Below are positions 8,730-16,193 of a stretch of DNA of 64,000 nucleotides, one piece after another; positions within the stretch are counted from its first letter, which is position 1; every line of letters begins with the position of its first letter. The stretch comes from Vibrio tubiashii. GTDB taxonomy: Bacteria; Pseudomonadota; Gammaproteobacteria; Enterobacterales; Vibrionaceae. Below the pieces are notes generated by a model that did not search any database, had not been told where the DNA came from, and saw only the letters and a program-made list of their open reading frames with translations. Location of the stretch: NCBI GenBank assembly GCA_000775715.1, contig JRWQ01000003.1, positions 1 to 64,000 on the forward strand, read 5' to 3'. Position numbers and translations under genes: made by a program.

Positions 8730-10163
8730 CTATTGCTGCTTGCTGTTTTGATCCCAGATTCCATCCTCGAGCTGTGATTTTAGCTCTGGGAAATCATTAG
8801 CATCGAATGTCGGCAGTTTGCCTTCATCAAGCTGACGGTTGTAATCTTTGGCGAGCTTAATCACGATGCCCGAAAGCAGGATAATCGCTACCAAGTTAAC
8901 AATCGCCATTAAACCCATCGATACATCTGCTAATGCCCAAACCACTGGCAGCGAAGCAACCGCACCAAACATTACCATGCCCAGTACTATGATACGGAAA
9001 ATACCTAAGCCCGCTTTATGATTGTGCTCAAGGAAGATTAAGTTAGTCTCCGCGTACGAGTAGTTAGCAATGATTGACGTAAAGGCAAAGAAGAAGATAG
9101 CCACAGCGACGAAAATGCCGCCCCAATCACCCACCTGCGAGCTCAATGCTGTTTGAGTCAACTCAATACCTGTCACTTCACCATGCGGTACATACTCACC
9201 AGACATTAGGATAATAGCAACGGTCGCTGAACAGATAACAATGGTATCCATAAACACACCGAGCATCTGAACATAACCTTGCGATGCCGGATGCGGTGGA
9301 TAAGGTGTTGCAGATGCGGCCGCGTTAGGCGCAGAACCCATACCCGCCTCGTTCGAGAAAAGACCGCGCTTGATACCGTTGATCATCGCTTGAGCGATTG
9401 CATAACCAAGGCCACCAGCTGCCGCTTCTTGAAGACCAAATGCGCTCTTAAAGATTAACGTCAGAACCGCTGGAAGCTTCTCCAGGTTTGTCAGCATGAT
9501 AAATAGCGCGAGCAGTAGGTAAGCCAAGGCCATCACAGGGACAATCAACTCAGCGACTTTGGCAATACGCTTAATACCACCAAAAATAACGATAGAAGAT
9601 AGTGCCACGACCGCAATACCCACGTAGGCTTCTTCCCAACCGAAAGCATTGCCCATCGCATTCGCGATTGAGTTGGCTTGTACTGCATTGAATACTAGAC
9701 CAAAGGCGATGATTAGGAAGATTGAGAATAACACCCCCATCCAACGCATACCGAGACCTTTTTCCATGTAGTACGCTGGACCACCACGGTAGTTACCGTC
9801 ATCATCTTTAGTCTTGTATAGCTGAGCAAGTGTACTCTCAGCAAATGATGTTGCCATACCCAGCATGGCGATTAGCCACATCCAGAATATAGCACCCGGT
9901 CCACCCGCAGTCAGAGCAACAGCAACACCGGCCATATTACCTGTACCGACACGCGCAGCTAAACTGGTACAAAGAGCTTGGAAAGAGGAGATACCTGCTT
10001 TATCTGCTTTACGACTGTTTTTTAACACAGTGAACATGTGGCCGAAGTGGCGGAACTGAATAAAGCCGAGGCGGACAGTAAAGTAGATTCCGACACCGAC
10101 TAGAAGATAGACGAGAATAGAGCCCCATAGGAGGTCATTCATTAAATTAATTAAGTCTGTCAT
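8730..10163 (-). CDS. Alanine/sodium symporter of the AGCS family
   Basis: A 477-residue inner-membrane protein with about ten hydrophobic segments. AGCS hallmarks are visible: GIYFTVRLGFIQFRHF near 25-40, the family signature around GTGNMAGVAVALTAGGPGAIFWMW (about 73-96), and the conserved block GLFSNEAGMGSAPNAAA (about 267-283). Family members import alanine or glycine with Na+. The soluble C-terminus (about 445-477) is acidic and ends DQNSKQQ. It is a single-gene unit with its own terminator; the 700-bp region upstream must contain its promoter. Substrate is assigned by family only. Confidence 0.93.
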   Translation of the reverse strand: MTDLINLMNDLLWGSILVYLLVGVGIYFTVRLGFIQFRHFGHMFTVLKNSRKADKAGISSFQALCTSLAARVGTGNMAGVAVALTAGGPGAIFWMWLIAMLGMATSFAESTLAQLYKTKDDDGNYRGGPAYYMEKGLGMRWMGVLFSIFLIIAFGLVFNAVQANSIANAMGNAFGWEEAYVGIAVVALSSIVIFGGIKRIAKVAELIVPVMALAYLLLALFIMLTNLEKLPAVLTLIFKSAFGLQEAAAGGLGYAIAQAMINGIKRGLFSNEAGMGSAPNAAASATPYPPHPASQGYVQMLGVFMDTIVICSATVAIILMSGEYVPHGEVTGIELTQTALSSQVGDWGGIFVAVAIFFFAFTSIIANYSYAETNLIFLEHNHKAGLGIFRIIVLGMVMFGAVASLPVVWALADVSMGLMAIVNLVAIILLSGIVIKLAKDYNRQLDEGKLPTFDANDFPELKSQLEDGIWDQNSKQQ

Positions 10164-10869
10164 AACATCCTCATATTGAGTTTTCGCTGATCAATGCTTC
10201 CGAGCCATCCATCTAACTGCTGACTAAGTGTCAAGATTGCTTAGTATTCGTTTTGATCTTATATGCAGTGTAGATATGTAAAACTCGCTTCATGCTTCCA
10301 TTTTACGTATCAGCGTATTTTTTGACGGGCGGATAATGCAGCGTAGCAGAGCAAAAATCAATATGAAACTCAACACTCAAAGTTGTTATTTTTCACCTGT
10401 TCGTCACTCCCAATTAACACACTAGCGCACAATAAAAGCACAAACCAAAAACACAAGCAAAACATTCAGTTAACAACAATGGTATTATGCTGGTTTCGCT
10501 TGCTCTTGATTGGCTGTGCCAGTTCTCCCTTACTCGATAAGGTATCAAACAATATTTCGAAATTTAGCTTTGTTTAAGTTGCCATACCCGTCCCAATTGC
10601 ATACGCACTCCGTTGAGCACGCGCTCAAAACTGTGCCTTTTGCACACACAGTTAACATTCTCAATTACGAAATTTAATCGTTTGCCCACTTTCAAATGTT
10701 CAAAATTCCATCAATCGAGACAGGCAATTATGTGATTTAGCTGCGCATTACTCATAAAAACTTCATTGAAACGCAACAAATGAGAAACGAATCAAAGTTA
10801 CTTTAGGTGCGATTATGGTATTTAAAAATGACCCCACTAGAGGGATAGAAAATCACAATGAGGTAGCTT
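10164..10869. other. 706-bp intergenic region
   Basis: No credible gene. It separates the divergent symporter (minus) and DUF3545 (plus) genes and must hold both promoters. A TTGACA hexamer on the minus strand near 10230 lacks a good -10 partner. Two adjacent inverted repeats stand out: TTGAGC-ACGC-GCTCAA (10613-10628) and AACTGTG...CACAGTT (10629-10653); neither is followed by a U-tract. The base composition is AT-rich. Confidence 0.5.
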
Positions 10870-11052
10870 ATGGAAGGCTTATACTTTGAAGAAATTATGG
10901 AACAGGACTTTCCTAAACGTCGCGCGGCACGCACTAAACCTGTAAAGCGTAAATGGCGCGAAATTGAAGCAATTAAAGATCGCCAACAACTGCAAAAAGA
11001 GTTGATGGATATGGACATTGGCTTCAGTGATCTAGATAAACTCGAATACTAA
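10870..11052 (+). CDS. DUF3545 family small protein
   Basis: A 60-residue charged protein: MEGLYFEEIMEQDFPKRRAA, then a basic KPVKRKWREIEAIKDRQQL stretch and an acidic, hydrophobic end (MDMDIGFSDLDKLEY). This is the DUF3545 pattern found in Vibrio and relatives; no function is known to me. It is soluble, with an arginine/lysine-rich helix that could bind nucleic acid or a protein partner (inference). It is monocistronic, ends in a good terminator, and faces the hemerythrin gene. Confidence 0.85.
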   Translation: MEGLYFEEIMEQDFPKRRAARTKPVKRKWREIEAIKDRQQLQKELMDMDIGFSDLDKLEY

Positions 11053-11054
11053 AG

Positions 11055-11085
11055 AAAGAGGCGAACTATCGCCTCTTTTCTTTAT
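11055..11085 (+). terminator. Terminator between DUF3545 and hemerythrin genes
   Basis: AAAGAGGCGA (11055-11064) pairs with TCGCCTCTTT (11069-11078) around ACTA, followed by TCTTTATAT. The flanking A-run allows function in both directions between the convergent genes. Confidence 0.88.
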
Positions 11086-11100
11086 ATAAGACGTATTGTT

Positions 11101-11652
11101 CTATACACTTTCATGCTCAGTTTGATGGACTCGTTCTGCCAGTTGAGCATACTGTTCTGCGATCGTCTCTCCAAATACAGGGTCGTCCTCACATACGCTC
11201 CACTGCGCTTCGACTGCCTGCCAATCTTTCAACGTGAAGGTTTCAATCAGGTAGGGAAATACCTTCTTCTCTTCCGTTTCTAAATGTTGTTTTTGAGCAT
11301 CAAGGAATAATTCGAGTTGTTCAATAAACATATCCTGAGGGACGACAGCATCTTGCAGCACCATTTCAACGATATTCAGAAAGGCATGTGTCGTTTCCGA
11401 CAAGGTTTCATGCTCTAACTCAAGATTGTCTATCTCATGATGATGGCCGTAGTGTTCTTGATAGTAACGGTAGAGAATGTCTTCTTTAGGGTGGTGAACT
11501 TTCTCTGAATGGGTAGCAAGGTAATCAACAAGCTCTTGAAGCACCGCGTAGTTAACTTGGCGCTCACTTTTTAGCATGGTTAACTTGTGGCGTAGCAAGG
11601 CTAACAAGCGCACCATATAACCGTGCTCGCGCCTAATCCTTTCGATCATCAT
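11101..11652 (-). CDS. Hemerythrin HHE-domain protein
   Basis: A 183-residue four-helix-bundle protein with the HHE pattern of diiron hemerythrin-like proteins: REHGYMVRLL (about 8-17), HSEKVHHPKEDILY (about 49-62), LELEHETL (about 79-86) and KQHLETEEKKVFPYL (about 122-136), giving His/Glu ligands in the usual spacing. Such proteins sense or buffer O2, NO or iron. The start is set at the ATG at 11650-11652, since AAGGAG lies 7 bases before it; a longer frame starting at a GTG would run through that Shine-Dalgarno. Single gene; specific role not determinable. Confidence 0.85.
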   Translation of the reverse strand: MMIERIRREHGYMVRLLALLRHKLTMLKSERQVNYAVLQELVDYLATHSEKVHHPKEDILYRYYQEHYGHHHEIDNLELEHETLSETTHAFLNIVEMVLQDAVVPQDMFIEQLELFLDAQKQHLETEEKKVFPYLIETFTLKDWQAVEAQWSVCEDDPVFGETIAEQYAQLAERVHQTEHESV

Positions 11653-11752
11653 AGCGTTTCTCCTTAACACCTACTTGTAATAAGTGTATAGGAGAGACAG
11701 AGATTGCGCTTTGACCTCGTTCGAAAATCAAGCAATTTGTTTGTAAAGCCGA

Positions 11753-12439
11753 TTACATGTCAATACGTAAAGGAAGTCGCCACTCGATAGGCTGTTTCCC
11801 TAGTTGCTGTAAAATCGCATTAGTTTGCGAAAAGTGTCGGCAACCAAAAAAACCACGATGCGCTGATAGTGGTGAGGGATGAGGAGCAGCGAGAACATAG
11901 TGCTTATCACGGTCAATAAAGCGGCCCTTCTTTTGCGCATGAGCCCCCCACAGCAAGAACACCACATCTGAGTGATGCTGATTTAGTGCCTCAATCACCC
12001 TATCTGTGAATGTCTCCCAGCCAGTTTTTGCATGGGAATGCGCTTTGCCTTGCTCGACTGTGAGCACTGTATTAAGTAGCAGCACCCCTTGTTCAGCCCA
12101 ACTTTGCAGATAACCATGCTGCGGAATTTCGAAACCTTCAATATCCTGTGCCAACTCCTTGTACATATTGACAAGAGAAGGGGGCGTTTTTACTCCCGGT
12201 AGCACAGAAAAACACAAGCCATGCGCCTGATTAGGACCGTGGTAAGGATCTTGGCCGATGATCACAACTTTCACATCACCAAACTCAGTTACATTGAACG
12301 CGTTAAACACATCTTCTGCAGGTGGGTAGATCTCTTTACCTGCTGCACGCTCTTGATCAACAAAAAACTGAATTTTCTGGAAATACGGCTGCTGTTTCTC
12401 AGCGTCAATGATCTCTTGCCAAGTCAGTGACGAGTTCAT
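11753..12439 (-). CDS. ung: Uracil-DNA glycosylase
   Basis: Removes uracil from DNA as the first step of base-excision repair. The 228-residue protein has the family-1 UDG motifs: water-activating Asp64 in [27 protein letters not shown] for DNA contact, [20 protein letters not shown], and the minor-groove loop [13 protein letters not shown] with His187 (same numbering as E. coli). Nearby nfo encodes the enzyme for the resulting abasic site, 249 bp upstream on the same strand. Confidence 0.98.
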   Translation of the reverse strand: MNSSLTWQEIIDAEKQQPYFQKIQFFVDQERAAGKEIYPPAEDVFNAFNVTEFGDVKVVIIGQDPYHGPNQAHGLCFSVLPGVKTPPSLVNMYKELAQDIEGFEIPQHGYLQSWAEQGVLLLNTVLTVEQGKAHSHAKTGWETFTDRVIEALNQHHSDVVFLLWGAHAQKKGRFIDRDKHYVLAAPHPSPLSAHRGFFGCRHFSQTNAILQQLGKQPIEWRLPLRIDM

Positions 12440-12688
12440 GATCTATTCCTTCTACTAGTTACTGCCTGCAATTGTCGCAGAATATAGAGAAGGAACAAGA
12501 AAAGCTTAATGTTTCTGAGGCGTTCTATGGTGCCCCTGCCCCGCAATGTGGCGATTTGGAGCAGGTAAACGTGCAGGACGAGCAGAGATATAACAACGTG
12601 AATAAGGCATAATGGCACCCTCATATAAATAGACTCATCTAACACTATGAAAAATTGATGCCACTTTTTCTCTAAGGCTATAAATCCA

Positions 12689-13564
12689 CTAATTTTGTAG
12701 GTGAAATTCGCGTAACCTGTTGATCTCCTCCGGCCATAAATCCTGGTCAATTGTCTCTAAAATCAGAGGGATACGATCAAACCTAGCATCCTTGGCGATA
12801 TACTCAAAACAGCTCCAGCCGATCTCTCCTCGTCCAAGGGAATCATGACGGTCTACCTTGCCACCTAAGGCAATCTTTGAATCATTAATGTGCATTGCCC
12901 TTAAGTGATGCATACCAACAATACGATCAAACTCAGCGAATGTTGCGTCACATGCTTCAAAACTCCGCAGATCGTAACCCGCCGCGAAGGTATGACAGGT
13001 ATCTATACAAACTCCCACTCGAGATTTGTCGTCTACCTGTTCGATGATTTCGGCTAAGTGTTCAAATCGCCAGCCAAGATTGGTACCTTGCCCTGCAGTA
13101 TTCTCTATCACAGCGACCACATTAGGCACTGCTCTGTGAGCAAGATTTATCGACTCGGCGATTTTCTGCAAACACTCCCGCTCAGAAATTTTCTTTAGAT
13201 GACTTCCAGGATGAAAGTTGAGTAGCGTTAAGCCGAGTTGATTGCAGCGATCCATCTCATCAATAAAAGCGGCACGTGACTTTTCTAACTTCTCCGGTTC
13301 TGGTGCCCCAAGATTAATCAGGTACGAATCATGAGGGAGTATCATTTCACTGTTAAAGCCTAGCCTTTGGCAATTGGCTTTAAATGCTGAGATTGTCTTC
13401 TCTTCGAGGGGTTTGGCGACCCACTGGCGCTGGTTTTTAGTGAATAACGCAAACGCGTTCGCACCAATCTCTTTTGCACGCAATGGTGCCTGATCGACAC
13501 CACCTGCCGCAGATACGTGGGCTCCAATGAACTTGTTGCCATACTGTTTTTCATAGATTGTCAT
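12689..13564 (-). CDS. nfo: Endonuclease IV
   Basis: Zn-dependent AP endonuclease that nicks 5' to abasic sites and trims 3' blocked ends. The 291-residue TIM-barrel protein shows [12 protein letters not shown] at the start, NFHPGSH (about 116-122), [13 protein letters not shown] (about 151-163), [14 protein letters not shown] (about 184-197), HINDSK and ILETID near the C-terminus, which carry the three-zinc ligands. It is a few residues longer than E. coli Nfo at the N-terminus ([10 protein letters not shown] precedes the conserved FIGAHVS); no inner Met allows a shorter start. Confidence 0.97.
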   Translation of the reverse strand: MTIYEKQYGNKFIGAHVSAAGGVDQAPLRAKEIGANAFALFTKNQRQWVAKPLEEKTISAFKANCQRLGFNSEMILPHDSYLINLGAPEPEKLEKSRAAFIDEMDRCNQLGLTLLNFHPGSHLKKISERECLQKIAESINLAHRAVPNVVAVIENTAGQGTNLGWRFEHLAEIIEQVDDKSRVGVCIDTCHTFAAGYDLRSFEACDATFAEFDRIVGMHHLRAMHINDSKIALGGKVDRHDSLGRGEIGWSCFEYIAKDARFDRIPLILETIDQDLWPEEINRLREFHLQN

Positions 13565-13726
13565 TTAATCACTTAACACTTACAGAACGTGAACCTAGTT
13601 ACAGCCACTTAGATAAACCCGAACAATAATTCAGCTAATCTTGTAGTAAATTTACAACAAAACAAAGATCTAACTATTTTTTATAGTTTAAAAATAATTG
13701 TAATCACATTGTTTTTAAACATTTTA

Positions 13727-13740
13727 TTGATTCAAAACAA
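13727..13740 (+). promoter_or_regulatory. Upstream FNR box of grcA
   Basis: TTGATTCAAAACAA matches the FNR palindrome TTGAT-N4-ATCAA with one mismatch. Its centre is 53 bp upstream of the centre of the second box at 13780-13793, about -94 from the predicted start of transcription. Confidence 0.7.
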
Positions 13741-13779
13741 TAAAATAACCTTCATAAATGTGATGTTTTTTGTTGTATT

Positions 13780-13793
13780 TTGACTTAAATCAA
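13780..13793 (+). promoter_or_regulatory. Promoter-proximal FNR box of grcA
   Basis: TTGACTTAAATCAA matches TTGAT-N4-ATCAA with one mismatch. Its centre (13786.5) lies about 41.5 bp before the transcription start expected from the TATAAT at 13818-13823, the classical class II activator position. Confidence 0.8.
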
Positions 13794-13817
13794 TATTATC
13801 ATAAGGGATATTCGCTA

Positions 13818-13823
13818 TATAAT
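13818..13823 (+). promoter_or_regulatory. -10 element of the grcA promoter
   Basis: A perfect TATAAT. No -35 hexamer is needed where FNR sits at -41.5. Transcription should begin near 13828-13830, giving a 60-base leader before the ATG at 13890. Confidence 0.75.
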
Positions 13824-13889
13824 ACGTAGCTCAACAAAATTTCGAAAATTAACACCAATATAACCACGGAAGTGGACTAGGAGATAGTG

Positions 13890-14267
13890 ATGATCCAAGG
13901 TATTCAAATTACTAAAGCAGCTAACGACGATCTACTGAACTCAATCTGGCTATTGGACAGCGAAAAAGCAGAGGCTCGTTGTGTAGCCGCTAACGCTGGC
14001 TTTGAAGCTGACCAAGTTGTAGCAATCGCAGATCTAGGCGACTACGAAAGCCGTGAAGTTGCTATCGAAACCGCTCCAAAGATTGAGGGTGGTCAACACC
14101 TTAATGTTAACGTGCTTAAACGCGAAACTCTTGAAGACGCCGTTGCTAACCCAGAGAACTACCCTCAGCTAACTATCCGTGTATCGGGTTACGCTGTACG
14201 TTTCAACTCTCTGACACCAGAGCAGCAACGCGACGTAATCGCACGTACTTTCACTGAGTCTCTATAA
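13890..14267 (+). CDS. grcA: Autonomous glycyl radical cofactor GrcA (YfiD)
   Basis: A 125-residue homologue of the C-terminal domain of pyruvate formate-lyase. It holds the glycyl-radical motif RVSGYAVRF, with Gly100 as the radical residue, and rescues oxygen-cleaved PflB by replacing its damaged end. The start is the ATG at 13890, six bases after TAGGAG; the preceding GTG would leave too little spacing and E. coli GrcA also begins [17 protein letters not shown]. The tandem FNR boxes imply strong anaerobic or microaerobic induction. Monocistronic, ending in a strong terminator. Confidence 0.97.
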   Translation: MIQGIQITKAANDDLLNSIWLLDSEKAEARCVAANAGFEADQVVAIADLGDYESREVAIETAPKIEGGQHLNVNVLKRETLEDAVANPENYPQLTIRVSGYAVRFNSLTPEQQRDVIARTFTESL

Positions 14268-14287
14268 TTCTCAGTTTTTTAAATTTC

Positions 14288-14318
14288 AAAAACGGCGCTC
14301 ATTGAGCGCCGTTTTTTT
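14288..14318 (+). terminator. grcA terminator
   Basis: AAAAACGGCGCTC (14288-14300) pairs perfectly with GAGCGCCGTTTTT around ATT and runs into TTTTTTTATT. Confidence 0.95.
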
Positions 14319-14363
14319 ATTGGGTAAAGTATCACTTTCCGCTTCGAACATGGATACCAACAA

Positions 14364-15233
14364 ATGCTACTAGAAGGCATCGAGACGCTAGTCGCGCTCA
14401 GTAAAGCGAAAACAATGAGCCGAACAGGAAGTCAACTCTATATTAGCCAATCCGCCGTCAGCAAACGTATTGCCAACTTAGAGAAGAAGTTAGGTAAGAA
14501 GCTGATTGTCCCAGACGGTAGAAATGTTCAACTTACCCAAGATGCACTCAACCTTATAGAGAGTATAGGGCCAACGTTCAATGAGCTTAGGGGGCTTATA
14601 TATGAACAGCAATCAATGGAAGAGCGCAGTCGCATAAACCTAGATTGTTCGGAAACCTTAGTAGCAAGTTACCTCGCTGATGTACTCGGTAAACACTTCG
14701 GCTCAGACCTTTACATCAACATCACCACCAACCATACTCCGAGAATTGTCGAGCATGTACAGTCAGGAAAAGCGCACCTTGGTATATGCGCAGGATTGCT
14801 CCCTCCGCAACATGGACTCAAAACATTCCACCTACTCGACGAACCGTTTTTTATCGTCACGCCAAAACCGTTACAGCAGCTACCAAAGACAATCATTACC
14901 AACGATCTCGCCAACTCTGCGAATACTTATCAACTAAAGATCCTTAAAAAGCTAAATATGACCCCGGTTATGGAGATGGACTCCTACGCTGCTGCGGCTC
15001 AACTTGCCCTCGCTGGTATCGCCCCTGCTTTAGCTCCTCTATCTGTTATCAAAACTCTAAAGATCGCTAAGCAGCACTGCCACCACTTTGAACAACTACA
15101 ACCTCTCTACCGCCCACTGCATGTTTGCCTAAGGGCATCTTCATATAAAAACCAGCGAATAAAGAATCTGGTCGACAACATCGTCTGCTCTGTTGAGAAA
15201 GCTGCGCTAGAGTCCTTATCACTTTACCTCTAA
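14364..15233 (+). CDS. LysR-family transcriptional regulator
   Basis: A 289-residue LTTR. The N-terminal winged helix-turn-helix is clear (about 3-62: FETLVALS-like start, YISQSAVSKRIANLEKKLGKKLI, with LTQDALNLIE after it), followed by a substrate-binding-like effector domain (about 88-289). The effector is not recognisable. It ends convergently with a TSUP permease gene, sharing four bases at the 3' ends, so its target is not necessarily that neighbour. Its promoter must lie just after the grcA terminator (14319-14363). Confidence 0.92.
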   Translation: MLLEGIETLVALSKAKTMSRTGSQLYISQSAVSKRIANLEKKLGKKLIVPDGRNVQLTQDALNLIESIGPTFNELRGLIYEQQSMEERSRINLDCSETLVASYLADVLGKHFGSDLYINITTNHTPRIVEHVQSGKAHLGICAGLLPPQHGLKTFHLLDEPFFIVTPKPLQQLPKTIITNDLANSANTYQLKILKKLNMTPVMEMDSYAAAAQLALAGIAPALAPLSVIKTLKIAKQHCHHFEQLQPLYRPLHVCLRASSYKNQRIKNLVDNIVCSVEKAALESLSLYL

Positions 15234-16012
15234 GCAAACAGTGAAAGGGTCCAAGCCGAATGCTCTTGCCACAGTAGCTTAGCCGCCATCAACATCGACA
15301 TCGTAATCACCAAAGGTCGAATCCATTTTTGCCCTTTCGCTACCACCACTTTAGCGCCGATTCGTGCGCCGATGAATCCGCCAACCGCCATAACAAGTCC
15401 TAGCTCCCAAATAGGTAATCCGGCCAAGATAAAGAATAACAGTGCTGCAATGTTGGAGGTAAAGTTGAGCACCTTAGTTCGTGCAGTTGCATCAACAAGG
15501 GAGAAATGTCCAAGCGCAACAAAACACACGGTGAAAATAGAGCCAGTTCCTGGGCCAAAGAAGCCATCATAAAAGCCAACACCACCACCCACTGAAAACG
15601 CAAACATCGCCTCCGATAACTTGGCTTCACCACTATGCTCTTTTGTCTTTGGCATTAAAAGAAAGTAGAGGGAGATGGCAACAAGCAAGATAGGAATAAG
15701 GCTAGTGAGAACACCCGCATCGATGAACTGTACCGCCTCAGCGCCTAATGCCGAACCAATAAAGGTACAGATGATAGCCAGTCGCATCTCTTTAATGCTA
15801 ACAATGCCGCTGCGCACAAAATACCAACTCGCAGAAAAACTACCAAACGAACTCTGAAGCTTATTCGTTGCAAGGGCCTGAGTCGGTGGTACGCCCGCTG
15901 CAAGCAGAGCTGGCAGAGTCAGTAAGCCTCCCCCACCCGCCATCGTATCAATAAAGCCAGCCGCTCCGGCAACAAAGAAGAGAATGGTGAGAATTTCAAA
16001 GCTAAGTTCCAT
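15230..16012 (-). CDS. TSUP (TauE/SafE) family permease
   Basis: A 260-residue polytopic membrane protein with the TauE/SafE layout: two repeats each opening with a glycine-rich loop, GFIDTMAGGGGLLTLPALLAAGVPP (about 20-44) and GFYDGFFGPGTGSIF (about 150-164), and ALATNKLQSSFGS between membrane helices. It resembles the YfcA branch. Family members export sulfite, sulfoacetate or other anions; the substrate here is unknown. It overlaps the 3' end of the LysR gene by four bases tail to tail. Confidence 0.9.
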   Translation of the reverse strand: MELSFEILTILFFVAGAAGFIDTMAGGGGLLTLPALLAAGVPPTQALATNKLQSSFGSFSASWYFVRSGIVSIKEMRLAIICTFIGSALGAEAVQFIDAGVLTSLIPILLVAISLYFLLMPKTKEHSGEAKLSEAMFAFSVGGGVGFYDGFFGPGTGSIFTVCFVALGHFSLVDATARTKVLNFTSNIAALLFFILAGLPIWELGLVMAVGGFIGARIGAKVVVAKGQKWIRPLVITMSMLMAAKLLWQEHSAWTLSLFA

Positions 16013-16121
16013 GTTCTATCAATCAGTTATCTATATCTGACAACCAAGATAACACTAAGAGAACAATTCTTTTAGAGAAACATTAGACTTCAATCCATTC
16101 CCTATTTTCACCAATTTACAC

Positions 16122-16148
16122 AAAAAAAGCCCGCTCAAATGAGCGGGC
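16122..16148 (-). terminator. carAB terminator
   Basis: GCCCGCTC (16129-16136) pairs with GAGCGGGC (16141-16148) around AAAT; on the minus strand it is followed by TTTTTTTG. It lies 46 bp past the carB stop. Confidence 0.95.
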
Positions 16149-16193
16149 AATGAGGTTGTCATATAGGCTCTTTTGCGAGCCTACTGATTTTTA

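Noticed and set aside
10383..10577. 64-codon plus-strand open frame with a weak lipoprotein-like LLIGCA stretch
   Set aside because: No Shine-Dalgarno, odd composition, hydrophobic part is internal, and no recognisable family.
12436..12750. 104-codon minus-strand frame across the nfo 3' end
   Set aside because: Out-of-frame shadow of nfo running into a non-coding gap; no family and no ribosome-binding site.
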